Shown: positions 12,852-25,530, numbered from the stretch's first letter. The stretch is 64,000 nt of DNA from Saccopteryx bilineata (GCF_036850765.1 NC_089491.1:130688266-130752265), one strand, 5' to 3'. Numbers and translations are program-made. Notes: generated by a model from the sequence alone, not told the origin.

Positions 12852-12949
12852 GCAGAAACTTGTGGGTTCTTGTTGTGGGACGCTCACCAAAGGAACACAG
12901 AATTGGGATTCCCGAGTTCAAATACGTGGCAAATATGCATGGAGATGAG
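12852..12949 (+). CDS. CPM: Carboxypeptidase M, second coding exon seen by homology (residues 54-86)
   Basis: CPM is a GPI-anchored, zinc-dependent exopeptidase of the M14 family (N/E subfamily). It removes C-terminal Arg or Lys from peptides such as kinins and anaphylatoxins at the cell surface. This 98-bp exon follows an acceptor AG at 12850-12851 and ends at GAG before the donor GTATGT. It supplies two bases of Gly54 and then residues 55-86, including NLWVLVVG and the zinc-binding segment MHGDE. H83 and E86 of the HxxE motif are both present. The frame enters in phase 1 and leaves in phase 0, matching the next exon. Residue 65 is Ser where I remember Phe in human. The upstream exon encoding the signal peptide and residues 1-53 was not found in the window. 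Confidence 0.95.
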
Positions 12950-14120
12950 GTATGTATGGGGCTTGATCTTCTGAAGTGTCACCACGGAAACTTCCCCTTA
13001 GGGTTTCTGAGCTCTGGGTACATGCCAGAAGGGCAGCATAAATTACAGGAAAGCATCTGGAAAGGTCTTCCTGTTAGACCTTCTGAGAGAATGTAAGGAA
13101 CCAAGGCCCAACAACCAGCACAGACATTTGGTTGTTTACCCAACCGGTGAGGGTAACCTGAGCTTGTTTTGTGTTGGGGCTGGAAGGCCAACAGTGCCCA
13201 CACTCGGGACTGCCAGGCAGTCCTGAACTCCTCCCTGGGTGGGTTCTCCTGCCTCCTGCTCAGCATCAAGGTGACCCAGCAAAGGAGCTATAGTCTATTT
13301 CAATCAAAACAATCAGAAGATCCCAAATAGCTATCCATGCTTTTGGGATCTAATCTAGATCCCAAAATATCTAGTAATATCTAGTTTTCTGAATGCTTTT
13401 GTCACTGGCTCTTAATCTTATACTCAGTGTTTTCAGTGCTCAAGTTTAGACAATCAAAATTAGGGTTCTCGCGTACTCACCATTCTACAAACTCTCTTAA
13501 ATTCCATAATGTCTTGCCTCTTTTCTAACTTAGCGGGGATAAAATCTATTTGTATTTTGTGTTGTTTTCTGTTATTTATATTTTGCCAAATACCCTTTCA
13601 CTGTTCCTACCTGCCCTGCCATTCCTGGTAAGCATTTGAAAATGCTTACCACTATTTCTCACCTTAATTCCTCAGAGCATTTTAAGGATATGACAACTGG
13701 AGATTTTCTATTCAGCAGCACTCCATACAACCAGGCAATCAAGTGGAAGGGAAGGATAGTCCCCAGTCATCACATTAAAGAAAGTTTACGTAGGAAGAAT
13801 GTGTAACATCCTGTAAAACACACCTAACTTTAAGGAATGTCAAAGTAAATGTATATCCAGTAAGTACAACCGGCTGGCTTGTTAAAGCACTCCTGAGGCT
13901 GCAACAGTGTGGGTGGCATGCTCTAATGGAAGGCTGAGCTTCCTGCCCTGGCTTAACCCGCCCCAAACCTGGGCTCTACAGAAATAGGATCCGCCCCACA
14001 TGACACACACACACACTGCCCTTTCCAGGCATGCTGCCCAACCTGTCTTACCCAGAGAGGGTGCTTCTTCCATCTGGAGCTGAGATGCAAACACTTTCCT
14101 CCAACCAAGGGGCTGATCTT

Positions 14121-14467
14121 TTTTTGTTTGTTTTTGTTTTCAGAGACAGAGAGAGAGAGTCAGAGAGAGGGATAGACAGGGACAGACAGACAGGAACGGA
14201 GAGATGAAAAGCATCAATCATTAGTTCTTCGTTGAGTGTTGTGACACCTTAGTTGTTCATTGACTGCCCTCTCATATGTGCCTTGACCACGGGCCTTCAG
14301 CAGACCGAGTAACCCCTTGCTCGAGCCAGTGACCTTGTGTCCAAGCTGGTGAGTTTTTGCTCAAACCAGATGAGTCCGCGCTCAAGCTGGCAACCTCGGG
14401 GTCTCGAACCTGGGTCTTCTGCATCCCAGTCCCACACTCTATCCACTGCGCCACTGCCTGGTCAGGC
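14121..14467 (-). repeat. Family B SINE
   Basis: Antisense. TSD AAGGGGCTGATCTT at 14107-14120 and 14468-14481; head complement ends GCCTGGTCAGGC. Confidence 0.93.
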
Positions 14468-15232
14468 AAGGGGCTGATCTTTGAACCTGATTTGTAGGTG
14501 GGTGGAAGATCAATGCCCCTGTGACTTTTTGAACATAATGGGCTGTCCGTTCAAAGGCTTACTGTTGCTGGGAGTCAGACAAAAGTTGTTTTTAATAAAA
14601 CAATCATTCATTACAGGCAGCAGCCCAGACTTCCTTTCCCTTTTGCTATCTAGCCTATTGATCAAGGTCCTGTGGAATCCATTTTTAATAAGAGACACAT
14701 GCCACTCATTGACCTCAGTCGTATATTTATTAAATTCCTGGCATTTCAGAGGCTGCAGCCTGTTGCTCAAAAATTTATCCTTGGAACTGAAACTTCCAAA
14801 GATGAGTAGGAGTCCTTTCTCCTCCCCTCTGAATGTGCTCTTTCCTTCCATGCGCTTTCCCAGATTCCTGGCGTCTTGCTGTCCAGGTAGTTCCTGTATC
14901 CTGTCAAGTCAGGGCTCTCAGGTGCACTTTGATGTGCGGCTGAGATCAGGCAGGGAAGAGTCCCAGAGTGTTTGGGGGCAGAGACCTGAAGTCCCATTAA
15001 ACAGCTGGGGGCAGCATTTGTGGGCTCCACGGGCCATAGAGAACTTGTTATAGTGAGTTTGAGATCTGATATATTCTGCCCTCCTGGTGCCACTGGGGGC
15101 TGGGGATAGTGGTGGCTCAGCCTGAGCAGAGGTAAAGGCCTCATCACTTTACTTATCCATCTTCTTCTCCCAAATCTTTGGGAATCAAAAGAACATTTTC
15201 AAAACCCACTATTAAAAAGCAATGGTGGCCAT

Positions 15233-15610
15233 GGCCCTGGCCGGTTTGCTCAGTGGTAGAGTGTCGGCCTGGCATGCAGGAGTCCCGGGTTTGATTCCCG
15301 GCCAGGGCACACAGGAGAAGTGCCCATCTGCTTCTCCACCCCTCCCCCTCTCCTTCCTCTCTGTCTCTCTCTTCCCCTCCCACAGCCAAGGCTCCATTGG
15401 AGCAAAAGATGGCCTGGGCGCTGGGGATGGCTCCTTGGCCTCTGCCCCAGGCGCTAGAGTGGCTCTGGTCATGACAGAGCAACGCCCCGGATGGGCAGAG
15501 CATTGCCCCCTGGTGGGCGTGCCGGGTGGATCCCAGTCGGGCGCATGCGGGAGTCTGTCTGACTGCCTCCCCGTTTCCAGTTTCAGAAAAATACAAAAAA
15601 AAAAAAAAAA
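15233..15610 (+). repeat. Family A SINE
   Basis: Nearly intact, with the A-run at 15594-15610. TSD GCAATGGTGGC at 15219-15229 and from 15611. Its right TSD is shared with the family C SINE that follows. Confidence 0.95.
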
Positions 15611-15619
15611 GCAATGGTG

Positions 15620-15804
15620 GCCTGACCTGTGGTGGTGCAGTGGATAAATGCTGAGGTTGCTGGTTTGAAACCCTGGGCTTGCCTGGTCAAGGCACATATG
15701 GGAGTTGATGGTTCCTGCTCTTCATCCCCTTCTCTCTCTCTCTCTCTTTCTCCCTTCCTTCCTCTCTCCCACCCTCCTCTCTAAAATGAATAAGTAAAAT
15801 CTTT
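15620..15804 (+). repeat. Family C SINE, tail split by an L1
   Basis: Begins at once after the TSD of the preceding family A copy. Its tail reappears at 16196-16213 after the L1 insertion. Confidence 0.9.
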
Positions 15805-15978
15805 TCTTTTACATTTGTTTTTTTATCGATTTTAATTTATTGTGTTTACATAGATTCAAGTATCCCACCAAATACACCCCCCCAACCCCCGTGTCCCCTC
15901 AACATCCCCCTTGCCCTCCTCCCCGCAACACCCTCCCCCTTCCCTCCAGGATTTGCTTTTCTGCTCTCTATAACGCTG

Positions 15979-16023
<45 letters not shown>

Positions 16024-16195
16024 CACCAATCTCTTTCCTTTCTCTGATCCCATCCTCTCCTCCCCTTTCCCTCTGTTTTCCCTCTGGTCCCTTTGATCCT
16101 GCCTGTCTCTCTCCCGTTCTTCAATTCACAGTGTTCATTGGATTCCTCAAATGAGTGAGGTCATATGATATTTTCCTTTCTCTGCCTGCCTTATT
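15805..16195 (-). mobile_element. Antisense L1 3' fragment inserted in a SINE tail
   Basis: The + strand carries L1-complement sequence (TTTACATAGATTCAAGTATCC at the left, GAGTGAGGTCATATGATATT at the right). The insertion is flanked by a copy of TGAATAAGTAAAATCTTT on each side (near 15787-15804 and 16196-16213). That sequence is the tail of the family C SINE at 15620, so the L1 jumped into an existing SINE. It contains a (TA)n run. Confidence 0.75.
15979..16019. repeat. (TA)n microsatellite
   Basis: About 40 bp of pure TA repeat within the antisense L1 fragment; likely length-variable. Confidence 0.95.
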
Positions 16196-16253
16196 TGAAT
16201 AAGTAAAATCTTTAAAAAATTTTAAAAACACAATAATTTATAAAAACAAACAC

Positions 16254-16612
16254 AGCCTGACCAGGCGGTGGCGCAGCGGATAGAGCGTCGGACTGGGATG
16301 CAGAGGACCCGAGTTTGAGACCCCGAGGTCGCCAGCTTGAGTGCAGGCTCATCTGGTTTGAGGAAAAGCCCACTAGCTTGAATCTAAGGTCGCTGGCTCC
16401 AGCAAGGGGTTACTCGGTCTGCTGAAGGCCCATGGTCAAGGCACATATGAGAAAGCAATCAATGAACAACTAAGGTGTTGCAACGCGCAATGAAAAACTA
16501 ATGATTGATGCTTCTCATCTCTCTGTTACTGTCTGTCTGTCCCTGTCTATCCCTCTCTCTGACTCACTCTCTGTCTCTGTAAAAAAATAAATAAATAAAT
16601 AAAAATTTAAAA
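16254..16612 (+). repeat. Family B SINE
   Basis: Close to consensus: GCCTGACCAGGCGGTGGCGC head, CTGTCTGTCTGTCCCTGTC stretch, (AAAT)n tail. Confidence 0.95.
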
Positions 16613-16641
16613 AATTTAAAAAACACAAAAAGTAATTCAGT

Positions 16642-16979
16642 GACCCTGGCCAGTTGGCTCAGCGGTAGAGCATTGACCCAATGTGTAGAAGTCCCAGGTT
16701 TGATTCAGGCCAGGGCACACAGAAGAAGTGACCATCTGCTTCTCTTCCCCCCGCCCCTTCTTCCTCTCCTGTAGCTATGACTCTATTAATTTGAGCACGA
16801 TGTCCCTGGTGCTGAGGATGGTTCCATGGAGCCTCCATCTCAGGCACTAAAAATAGCTCTGTTGTGAGCATTGCCCCAATGGGCAAAGCATTGGCCCCAG
16901 GTGGGGGTTGCTGGGTGGATCCCAGTTGGGGCACATACATGTCTCACTATCTCCCCTCCTTTCACTTAAAAAAAAAAAA
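16642..16979 (+). repeat. Family A SINE
   Basis: A box GGCTCAGCGGTAGAGC near 16656; the B box is one base short. A-run end at 16968-16979. Confidence 0.9.
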
Positions 16980-16984
16980 GCAAT

Positions 16985-17316
16985 GCCTGACCAGGCAGTG
17001 GCGCAGTGGATAGAGCATCGGACCGCGATGCGGAAGGACCCAGATTTGAGACCCCGATGTCGCCAGCTTGAGCACGGGCTCATCTGGCTTGAGCAAAAAG
17101 CTCACCAGCTTGGACCCAAGGTTGCTGGCTTAAGCAAAGGGTTACTCGGTCTGCTGAAGGCCCGTGGTCAAGGCACATGTGAGAAAGCAATCAATGAACA
17201 ACTAAGGTGTCGCAACGAAAAACTGATGATTGATGCTTCTCATCTCTCTGTTCCTGTCTGTCTGTCCCTATCTATCCCTCTCTCTGACTCTCTCTCTGTC
17301 CCTGTAAAAAAAACAA
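16985..17316 (+). repeat. Family B SINE
   Basis: Follows the previous family A copy by five bases. The B-box region reads GATTTGAGACCCC. Confidence 0.94.
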
Positions 17317-17650
17317 AATGAAGTTAACATTTTAGAGCAACAGTTCTTAACCTTTGGATTAAGTCCTTACTCTTCTGGTACAACTTCGAATGCTGACCTC
17401 AGGACGTATGGCTCTTCTGGGAGTTGTTGTGGACCTCCTGTGGGGGCACGTGTACACTGAGTAACATGGTGGACAGAATGAACCACACTATTATAAATGT
17501 CTCCTCTTTTCCCTGGGCACACCCCAGTGTCTTGTGTGCTTTCCACACTTAATACCATGGCTCAATGACAGTGGCATCTACACATCAGGAAAACATAATT
17601 CTGTTGGTCAGACCTGCCGTGAATTGTTACCTTACCTCATTATGCCTTGT

Positions 17651-18600
17651 TATAGAATCAGATCTTTTTTAAATTAAAAATAATCTGTTATTACAAAATC
17701 AACATAGGTGCACCTTGGGAGAAGTACAAACAAATAGGAATAATTGTATACTGACCTTCCAAAAATTAGGACTAATTCCTTACTATTTATCATCCCAGAT
17801 ATTTGCATATGCATGTGTGTGCCTGCACTTTTACCAAATGAGCTATGCTGATTTGCTCATTTATATTTTTAAAGTTAATGCTAACTCCCCTCTCATGTCA
17901 TTAAATTTTGTGTGTGTGTGACAGAGACAGGGACAGACAGACAGGAAGGGAGAGAGATGAGAAGCACCAATTCTTCGTTGTGGTTTCTTAGTTGTTCATT
18001 GATTGCTTTCTCATAGGTGCCTTGACCCAGATCTACAGCAGAGCCAGTGACCCCTTGCTCAAGCCAGAGACCTTGGGCTCAAGCCAGCAACCATGGGGTT
18101 ATGGCTATGATCCCACACTCAAGTCGGCGACCCCGTGCTCAAGGCAGCGACCTGGGGTTTCGAACCTGGGTCCTCCATGTCCCAGTCCGATGCTCTATCT
18201 ACTGCACCACTGCCTGGGCAGGCTAATGTCATTAAATCTTTATCCTATATTTACCTTATACTCCCCTTTCTAGTTCCTCCAGTTGTCCTCAAAATGTCCC
18301 CTAAGTTGCCCAAATAAGGATCCAGTCTAGAGTCATGAATCACATTTGGTTGATTATCCCTTGACTCTCTTCTAATCTAGCAGGTTAAGGGTCTTTTCAC
18401 GACACTGGACTTTAATAAATACCTGATTAGCTGTCTGTCCTGCAGAATGTCCCACATTCTGGATATTCTTTTCTTTCCTTATTGAACTTGTGCTTTTATT
18501 TCCTCTGGTTTCTTCAAACGAGAAGTTAGATCTAACAGTTTGTTGGGTTTAGGTGAAATATTTATGGCTAATTTATATCTCAGGAATTGTGAGGATGGGT
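17651..18600 (-). mobile_element. Possible old antisense L1, split by a SINE
   Basis: The segments on both sides of the SINE at 17909-18223 have the character of the complement of old L1 elements (for example TTGACTCTCTTCTAATCTAG and GCAGAATGTCCCACATTCTGG). The assignment is weak. Confidence 0.3.
17909..18223 (-). repeat. Family B SINE (diverged)
   Basis: Antisense, starting with a (GT)n stretch. Head complement CCTGGGCAGGC. TSD close to ATGTCATTAAAT on both sides. Confidence 0.85.
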
Positions 18601-18869
18601 TAATTTGGCTGATGCTAAGGTTTCAGGCTCATTAGCCTGGCTGTACCCAGGAACGCACAAAGCAAACTGTGAGTAGCAAAATCAACTTAAAGTGGCCCAG
18701 GCGCAAGCAAGTATTGTGATAGAAGTAGTGAAGGTAAATCTAGTTTGTTTTGTATAATATTTTCCTTGGCGTCTTCAGTCACCTTGCCACTAGCTCACAT
18801 ATTCCCATGATGCTGGCTCACTCTGCCACGTTGAGCCAGCTGGCAAGTTAGCTTCCATACAAGGCTTTA

Positions 18870-19000
18870 CAAGAAAATAATAATATATAATTATAAATAT
18901 AAATAAATTATAAATAAAATAATTTATAAATATAATTTATGAATAAAATATAATAATATACAATTAATAAGAATAATATATGTAATAAAATAATAATAGT
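18870..19000. repeat. AT-rich low-complexity tract
   Basis: About 130 bp almost purely A and T, with ATAAAT and AATAAT motifs. No repeat family is recognised. Confidence 0.9.
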
Positions 19001-21124
19001 ATTGAGCAGAGCACACTACCCTATTTGTGGGCATCGCTACTTTCGGCCACCTCTGCAGGAGCCGTGTGTGTTAGTACATTCACCTGCAAGGAAGTCCGGG
19101 TTTGCTTGGTCATAAGCTATCTGAACCCAGAGCCGGAGCCCTGAGCTCTGCCTCCTCTACTCTCTCTGCTGCTTTTGGATTGTTCTGTTTCTATTTTTAC
19201 CTAGAGATTTGTGATTGATTTTTACATATCGATCAAATTAATTTTGTTTGGATGGGTACCTCGTTGTTCCATTGCCATTTGACAATAAGATTTGGATTCG
19301 TTCGTCGTGTAACAGGGTAGGAGGCTCAGAGAAACTCTGGACTAAACATCTCCCAGTCACGGATCTCCATCCCTTTCTCTCTCCTCCCCGCTGCTCCCTG
19401 CTCCTTGGCTGCTGTGGAGTCACTCTGGGTAGCTAACTGACATTTGGTAATCCTTTGTCACCTGATGTTCCTGCTGTTTCAGAACATGCGAGAAACGTTT
19501 CTGAGTTCCTGCCTTTCTTACTTTAATTAGACTAGCAGGTGTTTCCCCAGACCGTACAGCTCCTCTTTACATAAACGCTGGTGCATTGTGTCGTAGAAGC
19601 CCCAATTCTAGGTTTAATTTATGCAAGCTCCTAAGTGGCAGTGCTGGCTCACCTGGAGTCTAATAATGATTGTTCTTAAGGGACGAGGCCAGCACACACC
19701 GGGCGGGGCTCTCCGCCATTCCCTTGCTCCGCAGCATTCACATGGTTTGCAGTGGGGTCTTTGCCTCCTTGCCCTGCCCCTCCCCTTCATTCTGCGCCTG
19801 GCTGGCTTTGTAGTATACTGTGTAACCCAATATGTACAACCAGAGCTTTACTGAAAACCGGGGCCATGCCCGGAAACTGGGAACAGCTAACACCTCAGCC
19901 CAAGTGCGGTGCAGGAGAGGAGCGGGAAATCCTTGCTTCCCCGTCCTCCAGCCCTCCCTGCTCTTTGGTCTGTGCCTATCTTCTATCCCACTTCTAAAAC
20001 TTTATAGAATAAAAAATCTTATACTTGAGTATCATTTCTAGATTGTTAAGACATGTCTAATTCTTCTCTCATGGAAATACTAAAGTGAGGACTAACTATG
20101 TGCTTAAAAAGTTGGGTGCCAATAGTTTTAAACAAATCCGGTAACAGGCAAAGAAACGTCAGAGGCTGCGTTTGCAAGGTGCCCTTGACCTCAGGGCCCA
20201 TGGTCGTAAATGGCGTGGGGGTAGGTATTCAATCTGTGTGTTTAGCTTAACTGAATTGCCAGTTCTGACTTTTTTGTTTGGTTGGTTTTTTGTTTTTAAA
20301 GCTTCTGTTTCTTAAACATCAATGCATTATTTTTACTATGATGGTTTATTTGGATATAGATTTTTTAAATATCCACATGACACTTAGAATTTCACCTATG
20401 GTGTCCTCAATTTATATAATTAATTATATTCCAGATATATAGGTTGAAGGGAAAAGCATTCCCTAGATAATAATGACCATATTTTTTAACTTTAAAAGGT
20501 AAATAATTTTCACATAACTTTTGGATCTAGGAGACAGTTTATGAAATGTAGTTTGCATGTCTAAACATTTGTATTTAGAGGGTATTTTAATGTTTACGTG
20601 AAAAATAGGACAGAATTTCTAAACCTGTGTCTGTCCTGGAAAATATGGGATGTGTAGTCAATGTACAGAAGAGGTTCCAAACTTAGTAAAAACAAAACAA
20701 AAAATTAAAGCATTAAAGCTGGTCCTTTATTTCCACCCCTATCCCAGATGATAGCAAAATGTCCTCCGTGTTGTAGAGTGGTTTTGGATAATTAATTCTT
20801 TGGGGATTTAGACAGAACTAATCTTTACTCCAGATGAAGTATCTAATTCCTTTTGGGCATGTATTTAATTCCTCACATAACTATCCTTTTTTTTTTTTTT
20901 TAACCTCCCTTTTGGTGAGACTGGACTGGGGTGACCAGAAGTCCTGAGTCCTCGGCATGAGCAGAACTGTTAGCCCCACCCCTGTAAAATTTGTTCAATA
21001 TTGAAAATCCTTCAAATGAAATAACCTGAGCATTTGTCCACCTCTCCTCACCGAGGGCCTTACATCTTCATAAGGAAAGATCCTCCTTAGAATAGTCTTG
21101 ACCTTGTAATGGATTTGTCAACAG

Positions 21125-21400
21125 TGATTTTTGAGTACGTACATGCTATCCCAGGAGCTGGGTACAGATACCGGGGCCACAGAGAAAGCCATTGGGACGC
21201 TGCCCTCCAGGCTGGGCTGGCGGGGTGGGGGAGGGGCTCTCAGTCAGGGTCGTCAGGCTGCTGTGAGGAGAGTTAGGCAGGCAGGAAGAGATAAGGGACT
21301 ACACAGCAGGCAATGGAACCCAGACTTTGGGAGGCCAGGAGAACGCGTGCTGGACACTGTACCGTGTAAGCTATTTGAAGAGGAAGGATTTAGCTCATCA
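21125..21400 (+). mobile_element. L2-like relic
   Basis: TTTTTGAGTACGTACATGC, then GGAGCTGGGTACAGATAC and GGGGCCACAGAGAAAG, follow the order of the L2 3' consensus. It overlaps the start of a 190-residue open frame that is not otherwise protein-like. Confidence 0.4.
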
Positions 21401-22334
21401 ACCAGACAAATGAAATCAATCTGTAACGTTTTTGGAGCCTTCGCACTGCCAAGCATCTTGCTCCCGCAGAAGCTGCGCTGCAGGGCGGCGTTCCAGACAG
21501 AGCCCAGCGTTGGAGAGCCGAAGGCTGCGTGCTGCCTCTCACACCCGCTCTCACACCACACACCGCCTGTGCGGGGACTGCTTATACCTGTTCTGGAAAG
21601 AGCTCATTCACTCAGTTTTACCTATCTAGCAAATCCCAACTCGCCTGAATGGAGCAAGTTGTTTTCCAGGTTATTGCCACTTCACCCACCGGGTTTATTC
21701 TGAGTGAAGGCTCCCGGAACTGGTGCGCTGCGCTTACCCAGCCTTTGAGCTCCTTCATTAGGGATTCTCACATCAAGTCTCCAGGCTCACAGAAAGGAAG
21801 CGGGCGCCAGAGTGACAGGCTGGGGAGCTACTAGAGACTGCTTTGACCACATTCTTTCTTCAGATTTGGACTCTCTAAGGTTTCATATTCAAAGACTTAA
21901 TTTTGAATGAAGGGAAGTTTATACATAAAACATGAGTGTTTGAGACATTTATATTAAAGTTGGGAAGAATTAATTTGAATATTATTTGGCATAAATCTGC
22001 TGTTACGGAGGCAGCAAAAATATGGCCCAACCAAGAAAAAAGAAAGGACTTTGTTTAACTCTCTCTGAAATTTCATCTGTTTACCTCAGCATTTTTAAAT
22101 GACCTGACTCTTCGTTAGTTCTTTATTGTATTTCCAAGATTTTTATTTACTCTCTGCAGTTCAGAACTTGTGATTTATTTTGGCATATGGAGGCAAACAA
22201 AATATCTTTGTTACACATATTTTTTTCTTGACAATATGATGATTTTATTCTTTTTCCAGTAACATAGGTTTTCTTTAATTTAAAAGTGACATTAAAAAAT
22301 AAGGAAATAAAAATTATTCAGAATACCATTACTG

Positions 22335-22556
22335 GCCTGACCTGTGGTGGCGCAGTGAATAAAGCATCGACCTGGAAATGCTGAGGTCGCTGGTTCGAAA
22401 CCCTGGGCTTGCCTGGTCAAGGCACATATGGGAGTTGATGCTTCCAGCTCCTCCCCCCTGTCTCTCTCTCCTCTCTGTCTCTGTCTCTGTCTCTGTCTCT
22501 CCTCTCTAAAAATGAATAAATAAATAAATAAAAATATAAAATAAAATAAAAAAAAA
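22335..22556 (+). repeat. Family C SINE
   Basis: Head GCCTGACCTGTGGTGGCGCA, (GTCTCT)n, (AAAT)n tail. TSD AGAATACCATTACT on both sides. Confidence 0.95.
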
Positions 22557-22917
22557 GAATACCATTACTAAAAAATAACTATCATTAATATTTGCCAGAC
22601 ATCATTCAAGACATTATGTATTTCTGTAATAAGAGAACGAGCCACATTAAAAGGATATAAAATAAAATGTTTCATGTTATTTTTAAACAACTATGAGATT
22701 TAATTTTACTTGGATTTAACAATAAAACTGAAGTGAAACAAATAATTGGTAAGCTTGATAAATATTTTCTCAAAATAAAAAATTGTTAGAAGATTCTTCT
22801 AAAGTCAAGAAAAAATTACAAAAAACTTTAACAGTCATCATTTAAAATTTGTTGATAGTATCTTCCAAGCCATTGCTACGAGAAGTGAAGAAATTGGCAC
22901 TTTGAAAAGTCCTGTCT

Positions 22918-23300
22918 CGCCAACCAGGTGGTGGTGCAGTGGATAGAGTGTTGGTCTGGGATGTGGAGGACTTGGGTTTGAAACCCCATGGTCACTGGCT
23001 TTGGTGCGGGCTCACCAGCTTGAGCACAGGGTCACTGGCTTGAGCATGGGATCACAGACATGATCAATGGTCTCTGGCTTGAGCTCAAAGGTTGCTGGCT
23101 TGAAGCCCAAGGTCGCTGGCTTGAGCAAGGGGTCACTCGCTCTGCTATAGCCCCCAATCAAGGCACATGTGAGAAAGCAATCAATGAACAACTAAGGTGC
23201 TGCAATGAAGACTTGATGCTTCTCATCTCTCTCCCTTCCTGTATGTCTATCCCTGCCTGTCCCTCTCTCTGTCTCTTGCTAAAAAAGAAGAAAAAAAAAA
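22918..23300 (+). repeat. Family B SINE (long variant)
   Basis: The head has changed to GCCAACCAGGTGGTGGTGCA. The middle is lengthened by repeated GGTCACTGGCTTGAGC-like units, as also seen in the copy at 44131. Confidence 0.85.
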
Positions 23301-24382
23301 TCTGTCTCCTCTACTTTCATCACCTCCAGCCTCTACCCTCACTGTCAATTATAAACCTTAACTGTTATACTCTATTCTGTACCCATATTACCACAGTTTA
23401 TAGCTTAATCATAGCTTCTTAACTCTTCTTCATTTTCATGTGATTTGGGTTGAATGAATTTCATTGCTGACTCATATCTTGGGTTCTGGGGCACTTGAAG
23501 ATGTAAGGCTTAGGTGGTGAAGAGGGAAATTCACATTCAGAACCACACGGGGATTCTGATCTGGCTCCCCGCTGGACTTGTCCTGGGACCCAGACCAGCC
23601 TCACATATGTCCTGCTTCGTCCCTCTGATTGAACCATCCTACAGTCTCCAACCAGCATTTGAAATTTTCAGGAGCTGCAAGTGATTCCTCCTTCCTTTTC
23701 TTTACCTTTTTTTTTTCCTCCAACCCCCTTGACAGAAAAGCTCCTTAAACCGACCACACTTCCTACATTTAAAGTCACCTTTGAAAATCAAAGTCACCAA
23801 CCTCTTCTCCCATGGTTTTAGGGGAGCCAGTGAATGGCTCATGGAGGTTGCTTCCAAAAGTGCTTGAGCTCCCAAAACATGGATTGGAAACTCAGCATAC
23901 AGCTCACTTGATCTTTCTGACTAATAGTTTGTAAGGATATTTTTAAGTGACAATTTTGATTATAAAAACAAAAAATCACAGTAGAGGGAAAAGATAGAGA
24001 TGAGTAGGAAAAAAACTGAAGTCAGAATTAAATATATTTCCACTCTGAATTTTATGGCTACCTAGGGACATGTAATTCATATATACCAAATTTTCTTAAG
24101 TCCCAATTATTTTGTGTTTATTTGGATAGCAAACTCATAAAACATGGTCCCTATGCTTGATTGCCAGTGAGGGGCACAAAGGAATTGCTCGTCCTTTGTC
24201 ACAATGAATTCCTACAGTGGAGTTGCAATTGGAAATTCCTTTCCTGCCCACTGCCAACTTGAACACCTCTGCAGCACTGTTCCTATTTAACCACCTGCTG
24301 CCCTGATTTCCCCTTTCCTAACCCTCAGCAGCACTAACCTTATGGAAGATTGTAAACATTCCTTACTCAGAAACAGATTCCG

Positions 24383-24575
24383 GCCTGACCCGTGGTGGCG
24401 CAGTGGATAAGGCATTGGTCTGGAAAGCATTTGACCTATAATGCTGAGGTCGCAGGTTCGAAACCACGAGCTTGTCCAGTCAAGGCACATACAAGAAGCT
24501 GATGCTTACCACATTTCACACCCCTTTCTCTCTCTCAAATCAATAACTAAATCTTTAAAAAACAAAAAAAAAAAA
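24383..24575 (+). repeat. Family C SINE
   Basis: GCCTGACCCGTGGTGGCGCA head with a short internal duplication near 24420-24445. TSD ACAGATTCCG. Confidence 0.9.
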
Positions 24576-25134
24576 CACAGATTCCGTGAACCCAACATTC
24601 CAAGGAATGTAAATCTCTGCATTGGGAATTAATTGTAAAGCAAGATCTCTCACAGGCCTTCAGTTTACCTGTCCTTGGTATATAAGATAATGTTAGTGGA
24701 TGTGATGACCATTTTATTTCATAGTCATGCTTTTATTTTCATGTACACTAGAAACATATATCTAGCAAAATGGTAATGACACAAATTTATTTATTTTTTG
24801 ACACTCAATATTTTTTTATTTTAATTTATATTAGTTTCAGGTGTACAACATAGTGGTTAGACAGCCATATACTTTACAAAGGGATCCCCCTGATATTTCC
24901 AGTACCTGGCACCACATAGTTACTACAATATTATTGACTGTGTTTCCTATGCTGTACTTTTACATTCCCATGACTCTTTGTTAAGTGCCAATTTTTACTT
25001 CTTAGTTCCTTTATCTTTTTCACCCAGCCCCCCAAACCTCTTCTGGAAACCATCAGTCCGTGCTCTGTATCTACGGGTCTGTTTCCACTTTGTTTGTTCA
25101 TTTATTTTGCTCATTAGATTCTACATACAGCATA

Positions 25135-25255
25135 CAGGGTTGAGCAAAAAGTAGGTTTACCGTTGTTCATAATAAATAATACAATAATTAATAATAATAC
25201 AAGAATAAACTGTTTTGTGTACTCAAAACTGTAAACCTGCTTTTGCCCACCCCTG
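25135..25255. mobile_element. Mariner-like MITE, 121 bp, TA target
   Basis: Inverted ends: CAGGGTTGAGCAAAAAGTAG at the left and, at the right, the complement of CAGGGGTGGGCAAAAGCAGG. The element is flanked by TA on both sides (25133-25134, 25256-25257) and sits inside the antisense L1. The centre is AT-rich and codes for nothing. Confidence 0.8.
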
Positions 25256-25360
25256 TATAAAGTGAAACCATATGGTTTTTGTCTTTCTCTGTATTATTTC
25301 ACTTAGCATAACACCCTCAAGCGCCATCCATGCTGTCATACATGGTAAGATTTCATTCTT

Positions 25361-25530
25361 GCCCTGGCCACATAGCTTTGTTTAGAGTCTTACCTGATGT
25401 GCAAAGGTTGCTAGTTTGATCCCTGGTCAGGGCACTTAAAGGAACGGATCAATGTTTCTCTCTTTCTCTTCCTTCTTCTCTCCTCCCTCCAACCCTCCCT
25501 CCCTCAATAAGTAAATTTAAAAAAAATTTT
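25361..25530 (+). repeat. Family D SINE nested in antisense L1
   Basis: GCCCTGGCCACATAGCTTTG head, TTTGATCCCTGGTCAGGGCAC. TSD TTTCATTCT on both sides. Confidence 0.85.

Noticed and set aside
14481..15053. 190-residue open frame on the + strand
   Set aside because: Intronic, no recognisable homology, and a second frame is open on the opposite strand; probably chance.
15840..16154. 104-residue open frame with an (IY)n stretch
   Set aside because: The IY run is the (TA)n microsatellite within an antisense L1 fragment.
21131..21703. 190-residue open frame on the + strand
   Set aside because: No recognisable domain; it begins in an L2-like relic and has no splice or conservation evidence.
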